Shown one piece after another: positions 45,038 to 52,559 of a stretch of DNA of 64,000 nt. A program made the position numbers and the translations under genes. This DNA is from Haloplanus ruber (GTDB taxonomy: Archaea > Halobacteriota > Halobacteria > Halobacteriales > Haloferacaceae), in contig NZ_JANHDK010000001.1 in NCBI RefSeq assembly GCF_024494725.1, positions 620,001-684,000 on the forward strand, read 5' to 3'. Each line of letters begins with the position of its first letter. Position 1 is the stretch's first letter. The notes under the pieces were generated by a model, which made no database searches, was not told the origin of the DNA, and worked only from the letters and a program-made list of their open reading frames with translations.

Positions 45038-45718
45038 ATGCAACCGCGGTTCGTCGGGCGTCTGGGGCTGGCCGACGCCGTGACGGTCAGCAACGCGATG
45101 CTCGGGTTCCTGGCCGCGTTTGTCGCGACGGAGAACGCCCCACTCGCGGCCCGCATCGTCCTCCTGGCGGCCGTCGCCGACGGCCTCGACGGAGTCGTCG
45201 CGCGGAAGCGCGGGGGGACGCCTGCCGGTCCCTATCTCGACTCTCTCGCCGACGTGGCCTCTTTCGGCGTCGCCCCCGCCATGCTCATCGCGTCGCGGGC
45301 GGCCGACGCCTGGACGCTCGCCGACCGCCCTCTCCTCTATGCACTGGGACTGCTCCTCCCCGCCGTCTACGTCGCGATGGCGGTCACCCGCCTCGGCCTC
45401 TATACCGCCTACGACAGCGACCTCGCGGAGACGAAAGGCTCGCCTTCGACGCTCGCCGCGACCATTCTCGCGGCCGGCGTCCTCGCGGGCTTCGTCGGCC
45501 CGCTCCTGCTCGTTGGCCTCTCCGGCGTCCTCGCGGGGCTGATGGTGACACAGATCACCTACCCCGACCTCCATCCACAGGACGCCCTCGTGATGGGCGT
45601 CGTCCAAGGGCTCGCCATCCTCCTGCGAGGGCGGCCGGGGGAGGTGTTCGCGTTCGCGCTCCTATTTCTGGCGCTCGCCTACCTCACGCTCGGGCCGCGA
45701 TTCTACTGGACTAGCTGA
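45038..45718 (+). CDS. pssA: Archaetidylserine synthase (CDP-alcohol phosphatidyltransferase)
   Basis: A 226-residue membrane enzyme. The CDP-OH-P motif D-x2-DG-x2-AR-x-G-x3-D-x3-D is complete: D48, D51, G52, A55, R56 (ADGLDGVVARKRG), then PYLDSLADVASFGVAPA. About five hydrophobic helices follow. It attaches serine to CDP-archaeol; in haloarchaea the same family member is needed for archaeosortase (ArtA) processing of surface proteins. Confidence 0.92.
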   Translation: MQPRFVGRLGLADAVTVSNAMLGFLAAFVATENAPLAARIVLLAAVADGLDGVVARKRGGTPAGPYLDSLADVASFGVAPAMLIASRAADAWTLADRPLLYALGLLLPAVYVAMAVTRLGLYTAYDSDLAETKGSPSTLAATILAAGVLAGFVGPLLLVGLSGVLAGLMVTQITYPDLHPQDALVMGVVQGLAILLRGRPGEVFAFALLFLALAYLTLGPRFYWTS

Positions 45719-45729
45719 CGACCGTCAGC

Positions 45730-45996
45730 CTACATCCCCATGTCGGCTGCCTCGTCGGGCACCGGGAGGTTCGCGACGCCGACGCCGAGCAGTTCCGCGG
45801 CGTGATCGAGTGCCATGTCGAAGCCGTAGTACCGCTCCAGTTCGTCGCCGTCCGGGTCGGGACGCACCCTCACCATGGCGTACCCCTCGCTGTTCTGTGC
45901 GAGCGTTGCCGTCCGGCCATCGCGTTCGAACGTCAGGACCCGTTCCCCACCGGACTCGTAGTATCGCGCGGCGATGTCACCGTCGTGGTCGGTCAT
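45730..45996 (-). CDS. Conserved small haloarchaeal protein
   Basis: An 88-residue soluble acidic protein with antiparallel-beta character: IAARYYESGGERVLTFERDGRTATLAQNSEGYAMVRVRPDPD followed by a helix (MALDHAAELLGVGV). It resembles a haloarchaeal family of unknown function (DUF7111-like). Convergent with pssA. Confidence 0.72.
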   Translation of the reverse strand: MTDHDGDIAARYYESGGERVLTFERDGRTATLAQNSEGYAMVRVRPDPDGDELERYYGFDMALDHAAELLGVGVANLPVPDEAADMGM

Positions 45997-46037
45997 ACTT
46001 GTCTGTTGGTCTCCGGCCTGTCGAACCTTGCGGTCGA

Positions 46038-47177
46038 TCAGCGAATCTCGTCGGCGATGGTGCTGCGCAACACCTCGCTGGTCCCCTCGTATATCTCGTT
46101 TAGCTTGGCGTCGCGGTAGAACCGCTCGACTGGGAAGTCCTTTGTGTAGCCGTACCCCCCGTGGACCTGGATCGCCTCGTTTGCCACCTCACGACTCACC
46201 TCGCTCGCGTGGAGTTTGGCCTGGGCGGCCGCCTTGACGAACCGCTCGCCGCGCATCTTCCGGTCGGCCGCTCGGTGCATCAACAACCGTGCCGTCTCCA
46301 CTTTCGTATCCATGTCCGCGAGTTTGTGACCGACCGCCTGGAAGTCGCCGATGGGCTGGCCGAACTGCTCGCGCTCGTTCGCGTACGCCACGGCCTCGTC
46401 TAGCGCCGCTCGGGCGATGCCCACGCCACGGGCCGCGATGGTGATCCGTCCCGCGTTGAGCGTCTTCAGCGCCTGGACGAACCCGTCGCCCTCCGCGCCG
46501 AGGCGGCGGTCGGCCGGGAGTCGAAGCTCGGAAAAGCGCAGTTCCGCCGTCGGACAGCCCTTGTCGCCGAGTTTGTGTTCGGTCCCCTCGACGTGGAAGC
46601 CGTCGTCCTCCGCGGGCCGGACGACGAACGAGGAGATGCCGTCCCGACCCGCGTCCGGGTCGGTCTTGGCAAAGAGGATCACCGTGTCGGCGACCGACCC
46701 GTTCGATATCCAGAGTTTGTCGCCGTCGACGACGTACTCGTCGCCCTCGCGGACGGCCGTCGTCTCCATGGCCGGGACGTCGCTCCCGGCGCCCGCCTCC
46801 GAGAGCGCGAAAGCCCCGATGTCAGTCCCCTCGTTCAGTGGCGTCAGATACTCCTCCATCTGGGCGTCGGTGCCGAAGGCGTCGAGCATTCCGCCCGCGA
46901 GACTCGTGTGGGCGGCGACAATCGTCCCGAGACCGCCGCTCCCGCGGCTGATCTCCGCGAGACAGGCGGCGTAGGCGTGATAGTCGAGACCGGCGCCCCC
47001 GTAGGCCTCGTCGAAGGGCATTCCCATCAGCCCGAGGTCGGCCATCTGTGACACTAGTTCGGCCGGGAACTCGTCGGTTTCGTCGATTTCGGCCGCGACC
47101 GGGACGACCTCCGCGTCGACGAAGTCGGCCACCATGTCACGCATCTGGGCCTGCTCGGCGGAGTGGCTGAGGTCCAT
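46038..47177 (-). CDS. Acyl-CoA dehydrogenase
   Basis: A 379-residue flavoenzyme of the short/branched-chain type. Landmarks are AFALSEAGAGSDVPAMETTA, YVVDGDKLWISNG, GFHVEGTEHKLGDKG, RLGAEGDGFVQALKTLNAGRI, YANEREQFGQPIGDFQAVGHKLADM and the catalytic-base region IYEGTSEVLR at the C-terminus. It catalyses alpha-beta dehydrogenation of acyl-CoA; partner ETF genes are not in the window. Confidence 0.95.
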   Translation of the reverse strand: MDLSHSAEQAQMRDMVADFVDAEVVPVAAEIDETDEFPAELVSQMADLGLMGMPFDEAYGGAGLDYHAYAACLAEISRGSGGLGTIVAAHTSLAGGMLDAFGTDAQMEEYLTPLNEGTDIGAFALSEAGAGSDVPAMETTAVREGDEYVVDGDKLWISNGSVADTVILFAKTDPDAGRDGISSFVVRPAEDDGFHVEGTEHKLGDKGCPTAELRFSELRLPADRRLGAEGDGFVQALKTLNAGRITIAARGVGIARAALDEAVAYANEREQFGQPIGDFQAVGHKLADMDTKVETARLLMHRAADRKMRGERFVKAAAQAKLHASEVSREVANEAIQVHGGYGYTKDFPVERFYRDAKLNEIYEGTSEVLRSTIADEIR

Positions 47178-47268
47178 ACCTGTCGTACGGCGGCCCGTCG
47201 TCTTATATCTGGGTCCCCGGTTCGGCCGGAGCCGAATGAGCTAAGTACACCCCGGCGGACGTACCGAT

Positions 47269-47451
47269 ATGGCACACGACGCCGCGGCGACGGACAGGGG
47301 TGTCGGGTTCGGCATGCTGTTCTCGATTCTCGCGGCCGGAGGCGCGCTGGCGATGCTGGCCGCACCCGGACAGTTGACCAAGGCCTGGGGGTTCGCCTTG
47401 GGCCTCGTGGCGGCGCTTCTCGCGGTCGTCTCGATCCAGGCGTACGCCTGA
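47269..47451 (+). CDS. Small two-helix membrane protein (DUF7525-like)
   Basis: A 60-residue protein: a hydrophilic start (MAHDAAATDRGVGFG), then two membrane helices (MLFSILAAGGALAML and WGFALGLVAALLAVV). It resembles a haloarchaeal family of tiny membrane proteins with no known function. It begins about 90 bases from the divergent acyl-CoA dehydrogenase. Confidence 0.7.
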   Translation: MAHDAAATDRGVGFGMLFSILAAGGALAMLAAPGQLTKAWGFALGLVAALLAVVSIQAYA

Positions 47452-47518
47452 TTGTCCGGCGGTCGGGCACCCGGGCTTGAAAGAGTTAAGATGCTGAATC
47501 CCCTACAACGGGTGAACG

Positions 47519-47743
47519 ATGACCTCTCTGACCGAAGAGGAACGGCGGATCCTCGCGTACCTCCACGACAGCGTTTCCCGGGGTGAGCGCTACTTCCGCG
47601 CGAAGAATATCGCCGACGCCATCGGGCTGACGGCCAAGCAGGTCGGCTCTCGGCTCCCGCGACTGGCCGAGAAGTCCGAGGACGTCGAAATCGAGAAGTG
47701 GGGGCGCGCCCGGTCGACAACGTGGCGCGTCACGCAGGGGTGA
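47519..47743 (+). CDS. Small winged-helix protein (DUF7123-like)
   Basis: A 74-residue protein with a winged-helix pattern: EEERRILAYLHDSVSRGERYFRAKNIADAIGLTAKQVGSRLPRLAEKSEDVEIEKWGRARSTTW in overlapping segments, helix-turn-helix at about 27-48 and a wing strand near the end. It resembles the conserved haloarchaeal DUF7123 family, presumably DNA-binding. Confidence 0.8.
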   Translation: MTSLTEEERRILAYLHDSVSRGERYFRAKNIADAIGLTAKQVGSRLPRLAEKSEDVEIEKWGRARSTTWRVTQG

Positions 47744-47780
47744 CCCTCGGATTTTTCAGCGTACGGCCGGAGGTTCGTCC

Positions 47781-48206
47781 ATGACCGTACGCGTTCGTCG
47801 GGCGTTCGAGTTCGAGACACCACCCGAACAGGTCTGGGAGTTTATCGCTGATCCCGGCAAGCGGGCCGGCGCGATCAGTGTCGTCCGCGACTTCGAGGTC
47901 GACGGCAACAGCGCGACCTGGGAGATCGACCTCGATCTTCCGCTGATCGACCGCACCGCGACCGTCGAGACCGAGGACGTCGAACGAGACGAGCCTCAAT
48001 ATGTGAAGTTCGTCGGCCGTTCGTCGGTCCTCCGGGTCACCGGCGAACACCGCATCGAGGAGACCGAAACGGGCTCGCGCCTCCACAACGAGTTCGTCGT
48101 CGACGGTCGGCTTCCGGGCGTCGAGCGCTTCTTCAAGAAACGCCTCGACAACGAACTCGACAACCTCGAAGCGGCGCTCAGGCGCGAACTGGGGCTGCCG
48201 GCCTGA
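47781..48206 (+). CDS. SRPBCC-superfamily (START-like) protein
   Basis: A 141-residue protein of the polyketide cyclase/CoxG type: VRRAFEFETPPEQVWEFIADP at the start, SVVRDFEVDGNSATWEIDL, and the C-terminal helix FFKKRLDNELDNLEAALR. This fold binds hydrophobic ligands. One base separates its stop from the ATG of the nitrilase-like gene, so they are co-expressed. Confidence 0.87.
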   Translation: MTVRVRRAFEFETPPEQVWEFIADPGKRAGAISVVRDFEVDGNSATWEIDLDLPLIDRTATVETEDVERDEPQYVKFVGRSSVLRVTGEHRIEETETGSRLHNEFVVDGRLPGVERFFKKRLDNELDNLEAALRRELGLPA

Positions 48207-48207
48207 G

Positions 48208-49017
48208 ATGAAACTCGCGCTCGCCCAACTCGACCAGACCGCCGGCGACGTCGAGGGAAACGTCGACCGGGCGATCACGGCCGTCGCCGACGCCGCCGGC
48301 CGCGGCGCCGACCTGGTCGTCCTCCCCGAACTGTTCACCGTCGGCTACTTCGCGTTCGACGCCTACAACCGCGCCGCGGAGGGACTGGACGGTCCCACGT
48401 TCACCCGTCTCGCCGACGCCGCGGCCGATCACGGCGTCGGTCTCCTCGCGGGGAGTCACGTCGAGGACCTCGCTGAGAGTGCTGCCGCCGGCGTCGAGAC
48501 GCCCGCGGCCGACGGCCTCGCCAACACCTGTGTCTTCTACGACCGCGACGGCCGCCGCCGAGCGGTCTATCGCAAACACCACCTCTTTGGGTACGAGTCC
48601 GCCGAGACGCGCCTGCTCACGCCCGGGGAGTCACTCTCGACCGTCGACTTCGAGGGCTTTACCGTCGGTATGTCGACGTGTTACGACCTGCGGTTCCCGG
48701 AGCTGTACCGTCGGCTCGCGGACCGCGGGACGACGCTCGTCTGCGTGCCGAGCGCGTGGCCCTACCCCCGGGTCGAACACTGGCGGACGCTGGCGCGGGC
48801 CCGCGCCATCGAGAACCTCACCTACGTGGCGGCGGCCAACGGCGCCGCGACCTTCGAGGATGCGACCCTCCTCGGGCGGTCGACCGTCTACGATCCCTGG
48901 GGAACGACACTCGCGAGCGCCGGCGACGAGGGGACTCTCGTCGTCGCCGACCTCGATCCCGACCGGATCGACGCCGTTCGCGAGGAGTTCCCGGCGCTGC
49001 GCGACCGGCGGGACTGA
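48208..49017 (+). CDS. Carbon-nitrogen hydrolase (nitrilase superfamily)
   Basis: A 269-residue hydrolase with a complete Glu-Lys-Cys triad: E41 in VVLPELFTVGY, K123 in YRKHHLFGYE and C158 in GMSTCYDLRFPELYR. Also AWPYPRVEHWRTLARARAIENLTYVAAAN. The omega-amidase/Nit2-like subgroup is likely. Substrate not deducible. Forms a two-gene unit with the SRPBCC protein. Confidence 0.93.
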   Translation: MKLALAQLDQTAGDVEGNVDRAITAVADAAGRGADLVVLPELFTVGYFAFDAYNRAAEGLDGPTFTRLADAAADHGVGLLAGSHVEDLAESAAAGVETPAADGLANTCVFYDRDGRRRAVYRKHHLFGYESAETRLLTPGESLSTVDFEGFTVGMSTCYDLRFPELYRRLADRGTTLVCVPSAWPYPRVEHWRTLARARAIENLTYVAAANGAATFEDATLLGRSTVYDPWGTTLASAGDEGTLVVADLDPDRIDAVREEFPALRDRRD

Positions 49018-49303
49018 GGCGACCAACGGGGCGAGCGACGCCAGCGACCCCTGCCGCTGTCGGAGCCTTTATCACGGAGAGAACACTACCGAAGGATGCC
49101 GACGTATCGACGCTTTTCTCGTCGAGACTCGGCATCAACATCCACCACGTCGTCGCTCGCCCCGGTCGGGTCGCTCCCCTCGCCCGGCAGGAGCGACTCG
49201 ACGTCCCGATCCCGCCTCCCTCTCGTCCGCCCCTTTGTACGCGGGTCTGATCTGTGTTCCAGTGACTCGGTGAGCAACCGGTACCGACGTACGACAGTCT
49301 GTC

Positions 49304-50101
49304 TCACGCCGCGTGCTTCTCGACTTCGCCTTTGAGCGCCGCGGCGTCGCAGTCGTGATCCGGGCGGATGTTGACGAAATCGACGAAGTCCAGTGCGGCG
49401 ATCAGATCCTCGGTGTCGTAGGCCGTCGCCGCGGCGTCGACCGTCGCCGTCGCGCCGACGAGTGGTTCGAGGGCGGCGAGTCCACAGGCGATGTCGTACG
49501 CCCGGGCGTCCGCCCGCCCCTCGCTCCCGATGTTGGTCGCGTCGATGAAGTAGAGTTCGTCCCCGAGGACGAGAACGTTCTCGGCTCGGAGGTCGCCGTG
49601 GGCGAGGCCGTGGTCGTGCATCGTCCGGAGCGCGGCGAACAGGTCGGGAGCGAGCTCCCGCGCGGCCTCCCGGTCGAGTTCGTCGAGCGGTCGGAACTCG
49701 GGCAGATACTCGAGGACGACGACCCCGAGACCAGCGATTTCGAGCGCTTCGAGGGGTTCGGGCGCGTTCAATCCGGTCTCGCGCATCCGCTCGGTCGCTT
49801 CCAGTTCGTGGGTCGCCATCTGATAGGGCGTGCCGAAATGCTCGAAGAAGCCCTCGGTTCCCGCGGAGAAGACGCCGATGTTCCGGCCGGTGGTGATGAG
49901 CGCGTGGACGAGGGAGTTCTGCTTGGAGATCACCTTCACGAAGAGTTCCTCGTCGAGGACGAGCGGCGTCGAGAGCCAGTTGTCGGCATCGAGATAGCGG
50001 ACGGACGGCTCCTCGTGGTCGTACCGCTCCGCGACCGCTGTGATCACCTGGTCGAGGCGGTCGTCGTCGACCCGGCCGCGGAGGAACCGCCTGACTTCCA
50101 T
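49304..50101 (-). CDS. RIO/LPS-kinase-like protein kinase
   Basis: A 265-residue kinase-fold protein: ATP-binding lysine candidate K56 in LFVKVISK, catalytic loop HGDLRAENVL with D170 and N175, metal-binding D187 in YFIDATN. It matches the RIO1-family regulatory kinase/ATPase class. N-terminal residues 1-45 form an extra helical segment. Targets unknown; in archaea RIO proteins act in ribosome maturation, but this divergent type may have another role. Confidence 0.85.
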   Translation of the reverse strand: MEVRRFLRGRVDDDRLDQVITAVAERYDHEEPSVRYLDADNWLSTPLVLDEELFVKVISKQNSLVHALITTGRNIGVFSAGTEGFFEHFGTPYQMATHELEATERMRETGLNAPEPLEALEIAGLGVVVLEYLPEFRPLDELDREAARELAPDLFAALRTMHDHGLAHGDLRAENVLVLGDELYFIDATNIGSEGRADARAYDIACGLAALEPLVGATATVDAAATAYDTEDLIAALDFVDFVNIRPDHDCDAAALKGEVEKHAA

Positions 50102-50147
50102 CAGCAGTCGATACGCGGTCGGGAGGGATATATGTTCGTCGCTGTGA

Positions 50148-50783
50148 CTACGTCGAAGGCTCGTCGAGTGACCCGGACAGCGCCCGTACCGCCCGTTCGC
50201 CGTCGGATTGCGGGACGGACAGACGAACCGGCTCGTCGCCGAACCGCTCGATCACGAGCGCCGACCGGCGCGTCCGGAGATACCGGGCTAGTAAGGCGAG
50301 GCCGACGAACGACAGGGCGAGGCCGCCGAACAACAGCAACGTCGTGAGGGTCGCGAGCGCCGACGCCAGCACGTCGATCACCGTCAGGACGCCCCCGACG
50401 GGGGCTGTGCCGGCCGCCCCAGACCCTATCGACAGCGTCGCGCCGAGGTCCATCGCCCGGAGGATGGCACCGCCGGCGGCGGCGGCCAGTCCGTAGCCCA
50501 GCGCCCGAATCCCCCACCCGAGGAGCCGTCGGTCGCCCGCGGCGTCGACGCTCATGCCTGCGACGTTCGGCCGGTCGACCGCCTCGAACCGGCGGCCGTC
50601 GGCCGCCGGGTTGTACGCGACCACCCGGTGGCTGGTGACGGCTGCCCACCCGGTGCCGAGCGGCGTCGCGGTGACGACTGACTCGCCGTCGTAACAGTAT
50701 CGCTCCGCCTCGGACGCCGCGTTCGTCGGATGGGTGGCGGCGTCGTCTCCACGCCCGCTCACGCCCGTAACCCCCTCGTCCAT
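50148..50783 (-). CDS. Membrane protein with PH-like N-terminal part, unknown function
   Basis: A 211-residue protein. The N-terminal part (about 30-85) looks beta-rich (YCYDGESVVTATPLGTGWAAVTSHRVVAYNP), reminiscent of a bacterial-PH-like domain. Two to three hydrophobic segments follow (about 95-115, 130-170), then a short soluble tail (RTRRSALVIERFGDEPVRLSV). No family is firmly recognised. Confidence 0.65.
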   Translation of the reverse strand: MDEGVTGVSGRGDDAATHPTNAASEAERYCYDGESVVTATPLGTGWAAVTSHRVVAYNPAADGRRFEAVDRPNVAGMSVDAAGDRRLLGWGIRALGYGLAAAAGGAILRAMDLGATLSIGSGAAGTAPVGGVLTVIDVLASALATLTTLLLFGGLALSFVGLALLARYLRTRRSALVIERFGDEPVRLSVPQSDGERAVRALSGSLDEPST

Positions 50784-50890
50784 CGCTCGGGGAGAGGGCG
50801 CCCCCGGTCCTTACCCTTTCGGCTGGTTTCGGTCGAATTTTAACGGCTGGGTGCGCGAATTCGCGGTATGGGTCTCGGTGAGACGATAGC

Positions 50891-52399
50891 ATGAGCGACT
50901 CCGACGGTCCTTCCGGGTTCGTGGAGTACGGTATCGAGGACAGACCGCCGATCCCGACGTCGATACTGCTCGGGGTTCAACATTACCTGACGATGGTCGG
51001 GGCGAACGTCGCGGTGCCGCTTATTCTCGCGGGGGCACTGGGGATGCCCGACGCGGTCGTTCCGCGATTCGTCGGCACCTTCTTCGTCGTCTCGGGCATC
51101 GCGACGCTGGCGCAGACAACCTTCGGGAACCGCTATCCCATCGTTCAGGGGGCGCCCTTTTCGATGCTCGCGCCGGCGCTTGCAGTCATCGGCGTCGTAC
51201 AGGCGAGCAACCCCGCAGGACCGGCCTGGGAGGCCGCACTCCTCCAGTTACAGGGGGCAATCGTCGTCGCGGCAGTCGTTGAGGTTGCGGTCGGCTATCT
51301 CGGCTTGCTCGGCCGTCTGCGGTCGTACATCTCGCCGGTCATCATCGCGCCGACCATCGCTCTGATCGGCCTGGCGCTGTTCAACGCACCACAGGTGACC
51401 GCCGCCTCGGGCAACTGGTGGTTGCTCGGCCTGACACTCGTCCTGATCGTCCTGTTCTCGCAGTACCTCGGGGACGCCTCGCGGGCGTTTCAACTGTTCC
51501 CGGTCCTGCTCGGCGTCGTCGTCGCTTGGATCATCGCCGCCGTCCTCTCGGTGATTGGCGTCTACGGTCCCGAGACGTCCGGGTTCGTCGACCTCGCCTC
51601 CGTGGCGTCGGCACCGGCGCTGATGCCGATCTACCCGCTCCAGTGGGGTGTTCCACAGATCGAGACGGCGTTCGTGATCGGCATGCTCGCCGGCGTCGCG
51701 GCGTCGATGCTGGAGTCGTTCGGTGACTACCACGCTGTCGCGCGACTCTCGGGGGTCGGCGCGCCGAGCGAGGAGCGGATCAACCACGGCATCGGGATGG
51801 AAGGGCTAATGAACGTCTTTGCCGGCCTCATGGGAACCGGGGGGTCGACCTCCTACTCCGAGAACATCGGCGCCATCGGCCTGACCGGCGTCGCCTCGCG
51901 GTACGTCGTCCAGATCGGTGCCGCGGTGATGCTCGTCGTCGGCTTCGTCGGCTACTTCGGCCAGTTGATCGCAACCATCCCCGACCCCATCGTCGGCGGT
52001 CTCTACGTCGCCATGTTCGGACAGATCGTCGCGGTCGGCCTCTCGAACTTGGAGTACGTCGACTTAGACTCCTCGCGGAACGTCTTCGTCGTCGGTATCG
52101 CGCTGTTTACCGGCCTCGCCGTCCCAGCCTACATGGGCAACGTCGGCAGCGCCGCGGCGTTCCGGGAAGGGATGCGAGGCGTCGCCGTCCTCGGTCCGGT
52201 GCTCGGCGCCCGCGCCGTCGCCGATACGATCTACGTCATCGGTTCGACCGGCATGGCCGTCGGCGGCCTCGTGGCGTTCGTCCTCGACAACACCATCGAA
52301 GGCACCCGCGAGGAACGCGGCCTCGTAGAGTGGGAGCAGGCGACCGAGGAGGATGCCGCCTTCCGCTCCGCGTTCGACCGGTTCCTCCGCGACGACTGA
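50891..52399 (+). CDS. NCS2-family nucleobase permease (uracil/xanthine type)
   Basis: A 502-residue transporter with about 14 membrane segments. NCS2 landmarks are GVQHYLTMVGANVAVPLILAGALG at the start, RYPIVQGAPFSMLAP, and the substrate region GVAASMLESFGDYHAVARLSG with conserved ESxGDxxA. NCS2 proteins import uracil, xanthine or urate with H+ or Na+. Specificity cannot be read here. Confidence 0.93.
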   Translation: MSDSDGPSGFVEYGIEDRPPIPTSILLGVQHYLTMVGANVAVPLILAGALGMPDAVVPRFVGTFFVVSGIATLAQTTFGNRYPIVQGAPFSMLAPALAVIGVVQASNPAGPAWEAALLQLQGAIVVAAVVEVAVGYLGLLGRLRSYISPVIIAPTIALIGLALFNAPQVTAASGNWWLLGLTLVLIVLFSQYLGDASRAFQLFPVLLGVVVAWIIAAVLSVIGVYGPETSGFVDLASVASAPALMPIYPLQWGVPQIETAFVIGMLAGVAASMLESFGDYHAVARLSGVGAPSEERINHGIGMEGLMNVFAGLMGTGGSTSYSENIGAIGLTGVASRYVVQIGAAVMLVVGFVGYFGQLIATIPDPIVGGLYVAMFGQIVAVGLSNLEYVDLDSSRNVFVVGIALFTGLAVPAYMGNVGSAAAFREGMRGVAVLGPVLGARAVADTIYVIGSTGMAVGGLVAFVLDNTIEGTREERGLVEWEQATEEDAAFRSAFDRFLRDD

Positions 52400-52412
52400 C
52401 GGGTCGGTACTC

Positions 52413-52430
52413 TTTTAGGCCGTCCTAAAT
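52413..52430 (+). promoter_or_regulatory. DtxR-type box 1 upstream of DUF5059-type gene
   Basis: TTTTAGGCCGTCCTAAAT is a 7-4-7 inverted repeat with one mismatch at the outer base, with the TTAGGnnnnCCTAA core. It lies 14 bases after the permease stop and about 130 bases before the next gene. Confidence 0.65.
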
Positions 52431-52502
52431 ACGTATCTGACGCCGCCGTTGCTGCCGCCACTACATCCCAACCGACGAGGGGGTGCCGGCCGGCGCGCGA
52501 AT

Positions 52503-52520
52503 TTTTAGGCGCGCCGAAAA
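52503..52520 (+). promoter_or_regulatory. Degenerate DtxR-type box 2
   Basis: TTTTAGGCGCGCCGAAAA keeps the left arm and differs by one base in the right (CCGAAAA instead of CCTAAAA). The start-to-start distance to box 3 is 36 bases, allowing cooperative binding. Confidence 0.55.
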
Positions 52521-52538
52521 ACCGACGGGCTTTTGTAT

Positions 52539-52556
52539 TTTTAGGTCAGCCTAAAA
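52539..52556 (+). promoter_or_regulatory. DtxR-type box 3 at the transcription start
   Basis: TTTTAGGTCAGCCTAAAA is a perfect 7-4-7 repeat ending three bases before the ATG at 52560. TTTTGTATTT (52531-52540) is the TATA candidate at about -27. Same geometry as the box at 43271, so both genes are likely controlled by the same regulator. Confidence 0.78.
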
Positions 52557-52559
52557 TCT

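Noticed and set aside
49018-49303. Open frame at 49096-49335, Ser/Arg-rich
   Set aside because: It overlaps the end of the RIO-like kinase gene and has low-complexity composition.
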